From: Holacanthus passer
Taxonomy: Eukaryota; Chordata; Actinopteri; Pomacanthidae
Assembly: GCA_025331565.1 (NCBI GenBank)
Contig: JAFREQ010000043.1
Location: 2,356,001 to 2,420,000, forward strand
Reading direction: 5' to 3'
Length of the DNA stretch: 64,000 bases
This document shows, in pieces, positions 49,525 to 60,121 of the stretch. Both the position numbers and the translations under genes were made by a program. Numbering within the stretch: position 1 is the first letter of the stretch; every line of letters starts with the position of its first letter. Under the pieces are notes generated by a model that was given only the letters and a program-made list of their open reading frames with translations, was not told where the DNA came from and did not search any database.

Positions 49525-51050
49525 CGCCTCACAGGTGTAATTATGAGCAGACATGCTTCCAGACTTCACAATTAAAACAAATAGGATTTCTGGATTGCTT
49601 GACTGCTGCCAATCTCTTCCTCCATCATTCCCTCCGTCCTTCCCATCCTCCTGCCCTTCGCCTCCTCCTCCAATCTGCCTCCCTCCTTTTTAAATCCCAC
49701 TCTCACTCACTCACTCACTCATTCACCTTCCTTTATCGCCATCCGCCCCCACACTGTGTGCCCTAAAGAAAAGAAACGTGAAATAATCCCCTTTCTTTTC
49801 GACTTTTTCTCCTCCCTGATGTTGGCGAAGGGCAAAGAGAAGCCGAACAGTATGAAAATCTCACAGAAGAGCTAGAGAAATCTTTCGATCCGGCCGCTGC
49901 CCTTCCTCTTTTCTTCCTCTTTGGTGAAGTAACAGAGCTGCATGACATTAAGATCATGTAGAGTGGTTAATTAAAGCCTCTGTACACTGCATGATCCTGG
50001 CCTGAGATCTTCGGTTTTAAATACAAATTGGCAACTGTGAGACATTTGCACCGATTTCCTATTTCTATGCCGGTCAAGCTTCCCATTCTCACACAACACA
50101 CTCACTGTTTACAATGACAACAGTGGCAGATTTACTACACAAAATTCCTACTAATTTTTGAAACCATGGCTCCTTGATTTTAGACCATCGACCATCACTT
50201 TTGCAGGTCGTAATGATGACGATGGCTGACTGATTTTATCAACTATAGTCAGTTCCTGATGAAGCCAAAGTTAGATCCATCCACTATATTTAAGTCCTCC
50301 AAACGCAATTATGGCTTTAGAGACAAGAAAACAGTGCACATTCAAAAACACATGTCAAACAGTAGTATTAGTAACAGTGGGGTAATGGGGTGGCACTTGG
50401 GTTGGCCAATCAGATTCCAAGGATGGTGCAACCCCAGGCTGCCTCCTGAACAAGGCTTTGCCTATATTTATTTTGCTGCATTTTCAAAACCAGAGTTTGC
50501 AAGTTGATGGCGCGTGTGCATTTTTTATTAGCATTTTAGTGCTGCAATTCAGCGGACATTTCTGACAAGCCTCCGAATTGATATTGCCCAGTCTGAAACA
50601 AATTGCGAATACGATTTTATTACTTCTGTCTCACACAGAGTAACATGCAATGAAACTATGTAGGAGCCTGTTATCACCTCCGTTCCTGTTCGTCCTGCCT
50701 TTCTTTTTATTGCCGTTTCTCCTGTCTTGAAAGATGATGAATCAGTTTTTCTCTCTCCTTCCCTCCTGTCCTTACTCTCTTCATTTCTACTTTGACTGTC
50801 TAACCCAAAACAGTCAGAGACACTTTCCTTTATCCCTGCCCTTTACAGCACCTCCTCTGTCTCTCCCACTTTCTCTGCCTCCCACATCTCTCTGCCTCCC
50901 TCCCTTCATTGCCCTCTTTCTCCCTCTTCCCTTCTTTCTTCCAAGGTGATGTTGGTATAAAGGCATGACGGTAACTTTGTGCCATTAAGATTTTGAATAT
51001 TGATGAATTTGCCTTTATTTTCCATCTATCCTCTCTGCTCCTCTCTCTAG

Positions 51051-51224
51051 GTGATGCTGGCAGAGCGTAAAGGGACGGAGGATCTGTACGCCGTAAAGGT
51101 CCTGAAGAAGGACGTCGTGATCCAGGATGATGACGTCGAATGCACCATGGTGGAGAAGAGGGTGTTAGCGTTGTCTGGAAAGCCCCCGTTTTTAACGCAG
51201 CTGCACTCCACCTTCCAGACTATG
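51051..51224 (+). CDS. prkcb: prkcb exon 10: kinase N-lobe with catalytic lysine
   Basis: A 174-base exon of 58 codons, about residues 355-412. It reads VMLAERKGTEDLYAVKVLKK, then DVVIQDDDVECTMVEKRVLA and LSGKPPFLTQLHSTFQTM. The Lys of AVKVL is the ATP-anchoring catalytic lysine (about 370; K371 in human beta). The Glu of MVEKR is the helix-C glutamate that pairs with it. GKPPFLTQLHS and FQTM are beta-type, where alpha has DKPPF and FQTV from memory. The donor is gtaggt. Confidence 0.98.
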
Positions 51225-51318
51225 GTAGGTGGGCCGACATATGTACACATCACTTGTGTGATATCACATAAAATACATGATACTGCACTGCTACTAATTG
51301 CCTTGACATCTTCTTTGT

Positions 51319-51520
51319 TAAAGCAATAGTTCGACAGGGAAATACACTAATGCACCTTCTTGCCAAGAGTAAGTTCACATCCATTTTCTGTGCATTACAT
51401 ATAAGGCTACTACTATCATACCACTAATTCAGTTTAGCATAAAGACTGGAAACAGGGAGAAATGACTAGCCTGACGTCCAAAGGTAAATCCACCGACTAG
51501 CACCTCTGAAGCTTTAATCC
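51319..51520 (+). repeat. teleost interspersed repeat
   Basis: Starts taaagcaatagttcgacagg and contains gtttagcataaagactggaa, acagggagaaatgactagcc and ccaaaggtaaatccacc. It begins about 95 bases after exon 10. Confidence 0.55.
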
Positions 51521-52120
51521 ATCATGTTGCTTCAACATCATGTGTAATGCAAAATACATATAACGTATAACCTTCATAAAGGTAGGATTTGTTGCAGGAC
51601 TGTTCCATTAGGCTGCATTAGTTTATAGGTGTACATAATAACTGGCAACACACATAGTATAATTGTGTAGGACTACTGAGAACTTGTCAACATGCCTACA
51701 TGTCAATCACACGGCCACCGGAAACCAAAAGAAACTTTACATTTTACGTTCTTCTTTCGCTGTGTTTGATATGAAGGGAGCTATGGCGCGGCATCCCGCT
51801 GAAGGGCAGATCCGCGCCGCTGGTGAGCGCTGTGGTCTTAACAGCAGCCACCCTGCCTGCTGTCACCGGCTCACAGCTGGAACACGCAGGCTGGATTCAT
51901 ACTTGATTCACGCTCATCTTCTGACGTATAATCCATATTACACTGAAGATGAGTCAACAGAGGAGTAAATATAGCTCTCTGGTCCCGTACTTAACACTGA
52001 GCACACGTCATTTACATGCACAACATAAACACGCTCGTTTGTGCATGTATTTTTTATTGATTGATGAACATAATGTGTTTGAGGTTGTGGTTAAAGGCTG
52101 GACTAATAAAGCTGACCTGG

Positions 52121-52121
<1 letters not shown>

Positions 52122-52163
<42 letters not shown>
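52122..52163. repeat. (CA)n microsatellite
   Basis: A pure CA run of about 42 bases in intron 10. Confidence 0.95.
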
Positions 52164-52165
<2 letters not shown>

Positions 52166-52839
52166 GTAGAAGTTAGTGTGTTAATCCTCCTCAGCACTAA
52201 TTCTCTGACCAGAGGATTCGTACATATGGGACTTAGCAGGCAGTTATGACACACACACACACGCACATAAAGGCAATTATAACATGCATGCATGCACACA
52301 TACATACTGTATATGTTGTGTAGTGCACACACACAAATGCATGTTAATCACACTTCACGTCATGTTGCACACAAACAACTGCTCAGGCTGTGCAGGAAAT
52401 CACGCACGCACGCACGCCTGACACAACACAGTGCCACTATATTTTCTCCAAACACACACGTGACAATTTCCCAAATCCCTCCTCACTCCCTCATATACTG
52501 TACCTTATTGGCAATTTCTGGAGATAATGGAGGAGAATTAGCTCTTAAATTGAAGTTTCTGTGTTCCCTCAGTTGAAGACTGATTGGACAACCCCAGTCA
52601 CCTCTTTCTCTGTCTTTTTCCTCTTTCTCTATCTTTTCTCCCTTTTCGACATCTCCCCTTTTATTCCCTCTGATGTTACTCATCACTGTCAATCTCTTTT
52701 TGCTCGGCACTATCTTATTCTCTTTTCTCACTCGCCCTCCATTTTTCCGTGACCTCTGACCTGCTTTTATGAACGTGGGCTTTTTTTGACCTGTCTCTTT
52801 CTCTATCTCTCTGTCTACCTACCCCCCATTTCTCCACAG

Positions 52840-52931
52840 GACCGCTTGTATTTTGTCATGGAGTACATAAACGGAGGAGATCTCATGTATCAGATCCAGC
52901 AGGTCGGCAAGTTCAAAGAGCCCCACGCTGT
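52840..52931 (+). CDS. prkcb: prkcb exon 11: kinase hinge region
   Basis: A 92-base exon, about residues 413-443. It reads DRLYFVMEYINGGDLMYQIQ, then QVGKFKEPHAV with the last Val split. FVMEY carries the gatekeeper Met and the inter-lobe hinge that contacts adenine, and NGGDLMY is the start of helix D. MYQIQ has Gln where mammals have His. EPHAV is beta-like, where alpha has EPQAV from memory. The donor gtgagt is followed 4 bases later by a CA tract (52942-52957). Confidence 0.97.
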
Positions 52932-53977
52932 GTGAGTACAGACACACACACACACAAAGCAGCTTTTGTCGATACGTTCTTACGCCATCATAGCACAAAA
53001 TCTTAATCCTGCACTTATGGGTGTTTGGTAACGCTTTTTTGAAAAAAAATCACGCTGAATAAGCCATCAGCAGTTTGACGGGGCTCAGGTGACGGATGAG
53101 CAATGCCAGCAGAGCCCGGGGGTGAAATATGTTGTTCGCCCCGATGCACGTTGCTGCTCTGAAGAACTTCAAAGAAATCAGAGTAATCCAGCAGCGAGTT
53201 TTCAGTGTGTGGTAGAATACCTCCAAAACTGCAGAATATAATTAAGGTGGCTGGCGAGATCACTGGTGTCAAGTCAAACCAGCGGGCTGACATATTTGAC
53301 AAGCGGGCTGTCGGGGGGGGGGGGAGCGAGAGCAGTGGAGGAGTTTGCCCTTCATCTGCTTTATAGGGAATTAGAGTTTCTTTCCCTCTGGCAGCAGGTT
53401 TAGACTGCTGAAGGGCAAGTCGAACAGGGCGAGGAACTTGTTTATCTAAGGCCATCAGCGTGCTCTACTTTCTTTAATTTATTTATCAGGCAGTAGTCAA
53501 GATATTCTGATCTGTGCATGATGATGATGACACCTTGAACTTTTGTCTCAGTGTCTTTTTTGTACTCCTGTGTATTTATGTCTTGCATCTAACACCGCGT
53601 TCCCGCTGCAGCGACGCCCCTCTGGTCGCTACTCTGATCACAGATGAAACATCCAACAAGCTCTACATGCTCTGCATATTCTACATTTAAAATACCTCTC
53701 AACATCTTCTGGGCGCACTTTACAAACAGACTGATAGCGCTCGCCCACGCAAACACACACACACACGCGAGCGATAGTTGACTGCGTGGTCAGTGTGTCC
53801 AGACTCAGCCTGTTGATCTTATCAGCTGCTCCCTGGCCTTGAAGAGACAGCGCTGACCTTTCTGTCGACACACACACACACACGCGCACACACACAAATG
53901 ATCCCTCTGTTTTCCTCCTGTCCTTTCTCCCAGCCGCTTTCTAATTACTGTTTTTGTTTCTCCTTGTGTTTGAGTAG
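52932..53977 (+). other. prkcb: prkcb intron 11
   Basis: A 1.05 kb intron from gtgagt to gtttgagtag. The acceptor is purine-interrupted, though a T-rich stretch lies just upstream. It contains CA-rich patches (52942-52957, 53754-53766, 53870-53896) and a run of G at about 53313-53323. No exon is seen. Confidence 0.93.
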
Positions 53978-54040
53978 ATTCTACGCCGCAGAGATAGCCA
54001 TCGGTCTATTCTTCCTACATCTAAAGGGCATCATCTACAG
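53978..54040 (+). CDS. prkcb: prkcb exon 12: kinase helix E up to the YRD motif
   Basis: A 63-base exon, about residues 443-464. It reads FYAAEIAIGLFFLHLKGIIY, then the first two bases of Arg. This is helix E and the start of the catalytic loop. The catalytic-loop motif YRDLKLDN is split across the intron inside the Arg codon (AG|A), as in other vertebrate conventional PKC genes. The donor is gtaacc. Confidence 0.97.
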
Positions 54041-54838
54041 GTAACCTCCACTCCACAACATACAAAACACCCAAACATGTGTATCATCACATATGAGATC
54101 ATCTGGACCGAGATCAAATTTATGATCCACCACTCCGTGTAAAACCTCCAGTCATATATCATAATAAAAGTGAGATATTCTGATGATGTTATTACTGACT
54201 ATATTAATGCAACAACCATCTTTCTCACATTTTTTTCTGTCACAGAGATGGCTGAAAAAGAAACAACATACACACTTGATTGACATGATTTAAATGAATG
54301 AATTCTCAGTTTAGTAAAGGATGTATTTTCTTCATAATAGTGTTGTTAGACGATCTGTTTTGGTTCAAAATGAATTATTGCGACAACCCAAACACATTCT
54401 GCACTTTTTATGATACAACTTTGAAAAGCAGGTACTTTTTAGCAAATCTGCTCCTGAATCACAGAAGTACTGCAGTTGTGCGATGTACAATGTTTTGACT
54501 TAACAAGTTTTATTTCAGCAGAATCTGAATGGAGAGATTTTAAGGCTGAAGATAAATTAGCAAGTAGCTAAGAAGCAAGTTGTTTCATTACTGTTCATTA
54601 AAGGTGCCCTGTGGAGTTTTTGACACATAGTCACACTGTCAAGAAATGTCCCCTCCCTCTTGCAGTGCATCATTCCCTATCAAACTTCCACCAAAATGAA
54701 TAAAGTGCAGAGGAGGGGAAATCTCTAGAGTAAAAAAAAAAAAAAAAAAACAATCACTGAGATGAAGAGCCTTCATGGTCCACATTGGGTCGTGAATTGA
54801 GCGTCATTCCCCGTTAACACTGTTTTTCCCTCCTGTAG
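54041..54838 (+). other. prkcb: prkcb intron 12
   Basis: A 798-base intron from gtaacc to ccctcctgtag. It contains a short interspersed-repeat fragment (about 54598-54720) and an A-run of 18 bases at 54733-54750. The rest is AT-rich with no other feature. Confidence 0.94.
54598..54720 (+). repeat. short interspersed-repeat fragment
   Basis: Contains aaaggtgccctgtggagttt and aagaaatgtcccctccctct, which I recognise as a recurrent teleost repeat. It is followed by an A-run at 54733-54750. Confidence 0.4.
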
Positions 54839-54975
54839 AGATCTGAAGCTGGACAATGTGATGCTGGACTGTGAGGGTCACATTAAGATAGCAGATTTTG
54901 GCATGTGTAAAGAAAATATGCTCGACGGAGTCACCACCAAGACCTTCTGTGGAACACCAGACTACATAGCTCCTG

Positions 54976-54977
<2 letters not shown>
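54839..54977 (+). CDS. prkcb: prkcb exon 13: catalytic loop, DFG and activation loop
   Basis: A 139-base exon, about residues 464-510. It reads DLKLDNVMLDCEGHIKIADF, then GMCKENMLDGVTTKTFCGTP and DYIAPE. The catalytic Asp (RDLKLDN), the Mg2+-binding DFG motif, the PDK1-phosphorylated activation-loop Thr (TTKTFCG; T500 in human beta, about 499 here) and the APE motif are all present. KENMLDGVTTKTF is beta-like, where alpha has TTRTF from memory. The exon ends at GAG and the donor starts directly in a GT microsatellite, so the 5' splice site is gtgtgt inside (GT)n. Confidence 0.98.

Positions 54978-55024
<47 letters not shown>
54978..55024 (+). promoter_or_regulatory. prkcb: (GT)23 microsatellite forming the 5' splice site of intron 13
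   Basis: The last codon of exon 13 (GAG) is followed directly by an uninterrupted GT run of 47 bases. The donor therefore reads GAG|gtgtgt, with purines at +1, +3 and +5. It tolerates U1 pairing only partly, because +4 is T instead of A and +6 is T. Every second base offers another GT. Confidence 0.85.
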
Positions 55025-55028
<4 letters not shown>

Positions 55029-55142
55029 ATGGTGGGTGCAGGTGCTCTGGTCGTTGTTTCTGGCCGACTGTAGGTTTACAGTTGCTATAGATCTGCTTAA
55101 TGTAGCGCGTGATCAACACTACACAAATACTCCCTATGCCTT

Positions 55143-55280
55143 AAATCATTAGTTTGGCATTTTGGGAAATACACTCATTTGCTGTCATGCCAAGAGTTCA
55201 AGGAGAAGATTGATGCCACTCTCATGTCTGAATGGTAAATATGTAGCTGGAACCTGCAGCTGGTTGATATCCCGAGATGA
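55143..55280 (+). repeat. teleost interspersed repeat, 5' part
   Basis: Contains ttggcattttgggaaataca, gaagattgatgccactctca and gtaaatatgtagctggaacc. It is the 5' half of the same family as 51319-51520. Confidence 0.55.
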
Positions 55281-55851
55281 TAAAATCAGCATCTATAGTT
55301 CTGTCATTGTTAGTTACAGTATCCTTTAAGCATGTGGAGAATTCAGTCTCCTAAATCAGTTCAGTCTCATCGTAGCTGCATTTTAATTGGACCCTGTATT
55401 AGTCTAGTTTAGGAGCTTCAGAGCTGCTTGTCAGGATTAAATAGCTTCAAAAACCTTCACAATTTTCCAGCGTCGGTTTAGGGAGGTCTGTGTCTGACCA
55501 TTTCTGGAACTTCACGAAAACCAGTTATCTCATATTTATACCCACCTTGCACAGTGGTTGTCCAGCTGTGTGGAGACAAGAAAGGGTTCGAACTCTCTTG
55601 AATTCTTTTTCTTCACGCATAACTGTTTGTGGCAATTCACATCTGGAACAACACTCTCCTGCCTCCCCGGAAATGTGCATCATTATCCCCATATTTAATG
55701 ATATTGTGTCTCTCCCCTCTTTAAAACTAATTGTTTAATACATACTGATCTATTTTAGTTTGCGTTTTAACAAGTATTCTTATACACTGCCTTCCTCAGT
55801 GCGTTGAAGTGATGATGGCAACTTTCCTAAACAAACTCTCTCATATTCCAG

Positions 55852-55932
55852 ATCATCGCCTACCAACCTTATGGAAAATCCGTGGACTGGTGGGCCTTTG
55901 GAGTATTGCTCTATGAGATGCTGGCTGGACAG
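55852..55932 (+). CDS. prkcb: prkcb exon 14: kinase helix F
   Basis: An 81-base exon of 27 codons, about residues 511-537. It reads IIAYQPYGKSVDWWAFGVLL, then YEMLAGQ. DWWAFG contains the conserved helix-F Asp that supports the catalytic and regulatory spines. WAFG is beta-type, where alpha has WAYG from memory. The donor is gttagt. Confidence 0.98.
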
Positions 55933-56416
55933 GTTAGTCTTTGTGTGTCTGTGTTAGTTTTATTAATAAAATCATTAAACCTCGTTTAAAAAAAAAAAGC
56001 GTGAATCTGCTCATAAAACTCGTCCCTCAGCAGCTTTTGTATTCATGACTGAATGTGAAAGAAACAAACACTCGTGACGGTAGCCTTTAAAATTTGACAT
56101 TGTGTAATGAAAGGTCAGCTATTAAATTATACCCCTTAATGAATTTTTCTCTCATGGTATTAATAATTGTTAGAGTAGATGTGACATTTTCAAATCCTGC
56201 ATATCTCATTTGGAGTGGATATTGTGAATGTGTGAGCCTCGCAGGCCTGTAGTGTTTTGATCGTGAGGAGTCCAGACAAAAAGGCTTTTAATGATTCAAT
56301 TAAATCTCCTCCATTCGTCCTGTCCTTCCCTCTGTTTCTCCTGCCTCCTCTCTCCTCTCCTCTCCTCCCTCCTCCCTCCTCTCTCCTCTCCTCTCCTCTC
56401 CTTCTGTCCTCGCCAG
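55933..56416 (+). other. prkcb: prkcb intron 14
   Basis: A 484-base intron from gttagt to ctcgccag. Its last 100 bases are a nearly pure CT-rich run made of repeated ctcct units (about 56328-56405), serving as an extended polypyrimidine tract. Confidence 0.94.
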
Positions 56417-56524
56417 CCTCCATTTGACGGTGAAGATGAAGATGAGTTATTTCAGTCCATCATGGAGCATCACGTCTCCTATCCCAAGTCAATGTCCAAG
56501 GAGGCTGTCGCTATCTGTAAAGGG
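56417..56524 (+). CDS. prkcb: prkcb exon 15: kinase helices G-H
   Basis: A 108-base exon of 36 codons, about residues 538-573. It reads PPFDGEDEDELFQSIMEHHV, then SYPKSMSKEAVAICKG. The PPFDGEDEDELF motif is characteristic of conventional PKCs. KSMSKEAVAICKG is beta-like, while PPFDG is closer to the alpha form I remember. The donor gtgagt is followed within 10 bases by a long CA-rich stretch. Confidence 0.98.
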
Positions 56525-56532
56525 GTGAGTGT

Positions 56533-56594
56533 ACACAGACACACACTCGCACACACACACACGCACACACACACAGACACACACACACACACAA
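56533..56594. repeat. CA-rich tract after the exon 15 donor
   Basis: CA units with occasional g and t interruptions, beginning about 8 bases into intron 15. Confidence 0.9.
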
Positions 56595-56922
56595 GTCCTT
56601 GTCTGTCTCACAAGCTCAACCTTGCTCCCTCCTCACAAAATCTCCCTCTTCCTCTCTGTCTTGCTCCCTCTCTCCTCTCGACGCTCTTTCTCTCTTTCAC
56701 ACGCTCACACACAGACGCAGAAGAGGGGATTGGGAGGGTATTAAATTTGTTTGAGGAAAGGATGCGAGAACAGGGAGGAGAAGAGGGAGGAGGTGAACGG
56801 GCAAAGGAGGAATAGAAGGAGGCAGAGAGGGACATCAAAATTATCTGCATAATTAAAACCATTGTGGGAGAACATTTATTTGGAGTGAAACAACATTGTC
56901 CGCTCTCGCTATCAGTCCTGCT

Positions 56923-56926
<4 letters not shown>

Positions 56927-56977
<51 letters not shown>
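56927..56977. repeat. (TC)n microsatellite
   Basis: A pure TC run of 51 bases. A homopurine/homopyrimidine mirror repeat of this kind can form triplex DNA. Confidence 0.95.
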
Positions 56978-56983
<6 letters not shown>

Positions 56984-57281
56984 GTCATAACGCTCCACTT
57001 TTTCGTCCTTCTCTCTCTGCAGTGTTCATTGTTAAGCCGCTGTTTTGCTTTTTTCATTGTACATCCTCTCTATCTCTCTCACACACACAGACATGCACAC
57101 ACACAATTTCTCCCTCTCTCTTTCTATCTCTCTCTCTTTCAGATGCGTGTGCACGCACACACACACATTGCACTGCTCTAATAGCCTAAGCTTGTGCAGT
57201 GTGCTCAGTTGACTGTGGAAACTCCTCTTCAGAAAAGACCGGCCAGTACCAAATGATGCTCTGACACTTCCCAACTGGACT

Positions 57282-57285
<4 letters not shown>

Positions 57286-57329
<44 letters not shown>
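57286..57329. repeat. (TG)n microsatellite
   Basis: A pure TG run of 44 bases followed by gtga units. Confidence 0.95.
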
Positions 57330-57331
<2 letters not shown>

Positions 57332-57708
57332 TGAGTGAGCTGATTACTTCTATGAACAGAGTGAGTCCACTCTATCAAACCACCACCTCTCTGTCTCATC
57401 TCCTAACTCCCCGCTTCACTGACCATGACGACAAACTGCGCACAAACACACACACACACACACACTGGAGGATGTATATAATGTTTAGATACGCATTCAA
57501 TCCTTTTGTGCAAAGCATGTCACCTCTCTCTAGTGATTTCATCAAGCAAAATGTTTTCATAAATTAATCAAAGTGTAAACATGAAAACAAAGATTTTAAT
57601 TCATTACCAAGGTATTCAGAAAGAAAGAAAGAAATATATCTCTCTCCTATTTGTTTTTAAAGCTGCATCCTTACACAAGATCTGCAATAACCTATACACA
57701 CATGCACT

Positions 57709-57736
57709 CACACACACACACACACACACACACACA
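57709..57736. repeat. (CA)n microsatellite
   Basis: A CA run, with another pure one at 57867-57902. Confidence 0.9.
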
Positions 57737-57865
57737 TAAACATAAACACACAGTGCAAGCTTGAATTAAGACATCTATGCCAGCATGACTTTAGTTATAT
57801 GTCCTCCCACTAATTTTAAAGGCAAAGGCAGTCATAGGCAAATTGATGACAAATATGTTCACTGA

Positions 57866-57902
<37 letters not shown>

Positions 57903-58056
57903 GCTGTGTTATGTATTAGTGATGATTACTGGGTTGTAGAGCTACAACAGTGCATCTTCATTGGAGCATGAAAGCTCGCCTCCGTCCACCCCCACAGCTC
58001 CCACTGCGCCCTGCCAGCACTGCCTGGGTTAACTCAATGCATGCATGCGTGTGTGC

Positions 58057-58057
<1 letters not shown>

Positions 58058-58089
<32 letters not shown>
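58058..58089. repeat. (GT)n microsatellite
   Basis: A GT run preceded by atgcatgcgtgtgtgc, with another pure TG run at 58509-58546. Confidence 0.9.
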
Positions 58090-58090
<1 letters not shown>

Positions 58091-58505
58091 ATGTGAAGAC
58101 TACATGAAGCATTCCTCTTTAAATGCTACAAGATATCTCCATTTTGAGAAAGAAAAAAAATCCTCCTGTAAAGTTCATTTTGAGTCATGTGCAGTGAATA
58201 CAGTGCAGTCTGAACATGATGGCGTCGTGTTCAACTTTAGCTTTGATAGCCTGTTGTCATATGGAAAAATGACAGCAGTTGCACTAATTATTGCGATAAA
58301 TATTCATTTTGTAAGAGAAAGTGTCTTTTTTTCAAAATAACAAACTGAAATCAGGTTTATCCTGACAGTTTTCCATTGATGTTTTTTGCTGTTGTAACTG
58401 CTGCAAAAACTTAAATCCTTTCACCAATTATCTGTTTTAAGATAAGAACTAGAAAAAGTTTAATTTCTGCCGACATACTGTACAGTACTGACATACCTTG
58501 GGCAG

Positions 58506-58551
<46 letters not shown>

Positions 58552-59924
58552 GCGTGCATGTGTGGAAAGGGAGTGATCAGAGACATTTCTACTCCCCTGC
58601 TTCCATCCTGACCAGCATCCATATTTCATAGCCAGCAATGGGCCACACATTACACACACACACACGCGCTTAAGCTGCTACTACAGTATATTCTGTAGTC
58701 CTGCTGTAGTGTTAGATACATGATGTCTTCAATGTCACATGATTCTACAGCAAGGAGTAATTGTACAACTGTGTCCTTACACATGCAAAAGCACACACAC
58801 ACAGCCTCCAGTGCTGTCTCCTATTGTGATTTGCAATGCATCGCAACACAACTTACTGTTAGTGAAAGTATTCCTGCTCTACTTTAAAGGGCACAGTTAT
58901 TTGAACTTGAAGGGAAGGGCCTTATACATTCTATAGTCAGATGACATTATTGGTAATAATGCAAGCCACAAAAAAATTCTCTCTTTCCATAACAAGTTGT
59001 CCACACATGTGGAAATGCAATTGTGATTTTATGCCAAAATGTGATGTAAAATTGCACTGCACCACCTGATCTGCATAAACACACACACTCAGCTTCATCA
59101 CTCCACCTACCAAGCAGCTTCCTTTGGAGCCACACATTTAATGCATAGCATAACCATTTTTATGTCCTGGCACCTGTGCGGCAATTTTGAAAATGATGAA
59201 ATTATCCATCATTGAAATGATGACATTATACTGTGTTTGCTCTACTGCCCGCCTGCATGAAAATCAAGCCCAGAAAGTGAAAAAAGAAATACCGTGATTG
59301 CAAAGGAACAAGGTAAAGGAACATTTTGCAAGATGGCAAATGCTGAGTGACCAGAACGAATAAGCCACGCCGTTTCCACATAGGCCTTTATTTCCTGCAA
59401 TCAGTGGCCTGTTTCAGTCTGGCTGCCTCGTGGTCTACTGAACGTGCTGTTCTCCCTCACTGACGACAGCCACAGTGAGGGAGACTCTCTTCAAAGAAAA
59501 GTAGCTGCTGTAACTGTACTGTCTGCTCAAAAAAACCACCCGATTTGTTGCACGGCATTCGTGAAATAGTTGCTAAAGGGTTCTTGAAAGACGGCGAATC
59601 CACTGTAGCGGCACAGGTGTGGTTTTAAGTGTGCCCCACTGGGTCGCCTTGAAACCGTCCTGCATGCACATTTCGACAATGTGTGTCAGACAGTCGGTCG
59701 GTACAGAACATCGACTCTCTCATAGTCCCGCAAAACAAGGAGAAAGACATCAACGTAGACGGCAAGAGAGGAAGAGTGAGGAGGAGGAATGGATACAGAG
59801 AGAGATTATTGTTGCCACTGTGGGAAACATTTCAACAATTACATTTTTGATATCAAATATTTTTAACTCAACTGCTGACTTTTTGCATGCCTGTTAATTA
59901 AGCCGTGTGTTAATGGATGAGTAA

Positions 59925-60002
59925 GCGCGCGTGTGTGCGCCCATGGATGCGTGTGTTTATGTGCACACATACGCGCGTGTGTTCGTGTGTGTGTGTGTGT
60001 GC
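59925..60002. repeat. alternating purine-pyrimidine tract with CG steps
   Basis: gcgcgcgtgtgtgcgc, then gtgtgt, atgtgcacacatacgcgcgt and gtgtgtgtgcgcg. Mostly alternating purine-pyrimidine with several CG steps. Confidence 0.8.
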
Positions 60003-60096
60003 GCGGTGTAAGGTTGACTGACCCGTGGAAAATATTATTTTAGTTCTAATGTAATGAGTTATGACTGCTGCTCCCGAGGGAGGCACACCCCACCTA

Positions 60097-60121
60097 CACA
60101 CACACACACACACACACACAC
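60097..60121. repeat. (CA)n microsatellite
   Basis: A pure CA run in intron 15. Confidence 0.9.

Larger units (their letters stand above)
44483..51050 (+). other. prkcb: prkcb intron 9
   Basis: A 6.6 kb intron from gtgagg to ctctctctag. Contents: a Tc1/mariner-like element fragment (44509-44830), a long polypurine zone ending in (GA)n (about 44985-45396), CA tracts (45521-45594), a reverse copy of a teleost repeat (48743-48867), and compound CA/GT/TCTG microsatellites (49273-49520). The stretch 45840-48700 is AT-rich with nothing else recognised. The long open frame on the minus strand over 44904-45734 is purine/CA-repeat sequence read backwards and is not a gene. Confidence 0.9.
51225..52839 (+). 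other. prkcb: prkcb intron 10
   Basis: A 1.6 kb intron from gtaggt to tttctccacag. It contains a copy of a teleost interspersed repeat (51319-51520), a CA tract (52122-52163), further scattered CA-rich sequence to 52400, and a long pyrimidine-rich run before the acceptor (about 52590-52839). Confidence 0.93.
54978..55851 (+). other. prkcb: prkcb intron 13 beginning in a GT microsatellite
   Basis: An 874-base intron. Its first 47 bases are (GT)23, so the donor and U1/U6 binding region consist of repeat. A copy of a teleost interspersed repeat is at 55143-55280. The acceptor is ctcatattccag. Confidence 0.94.

Noticed and set aside
56291..56815. 174-codon plus-strand open frame
   Set aside because: Only its middle (56417-56524) is real, as prkcb exon 15. 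The ends are intronic CT and CA tracts read through the splice sites.
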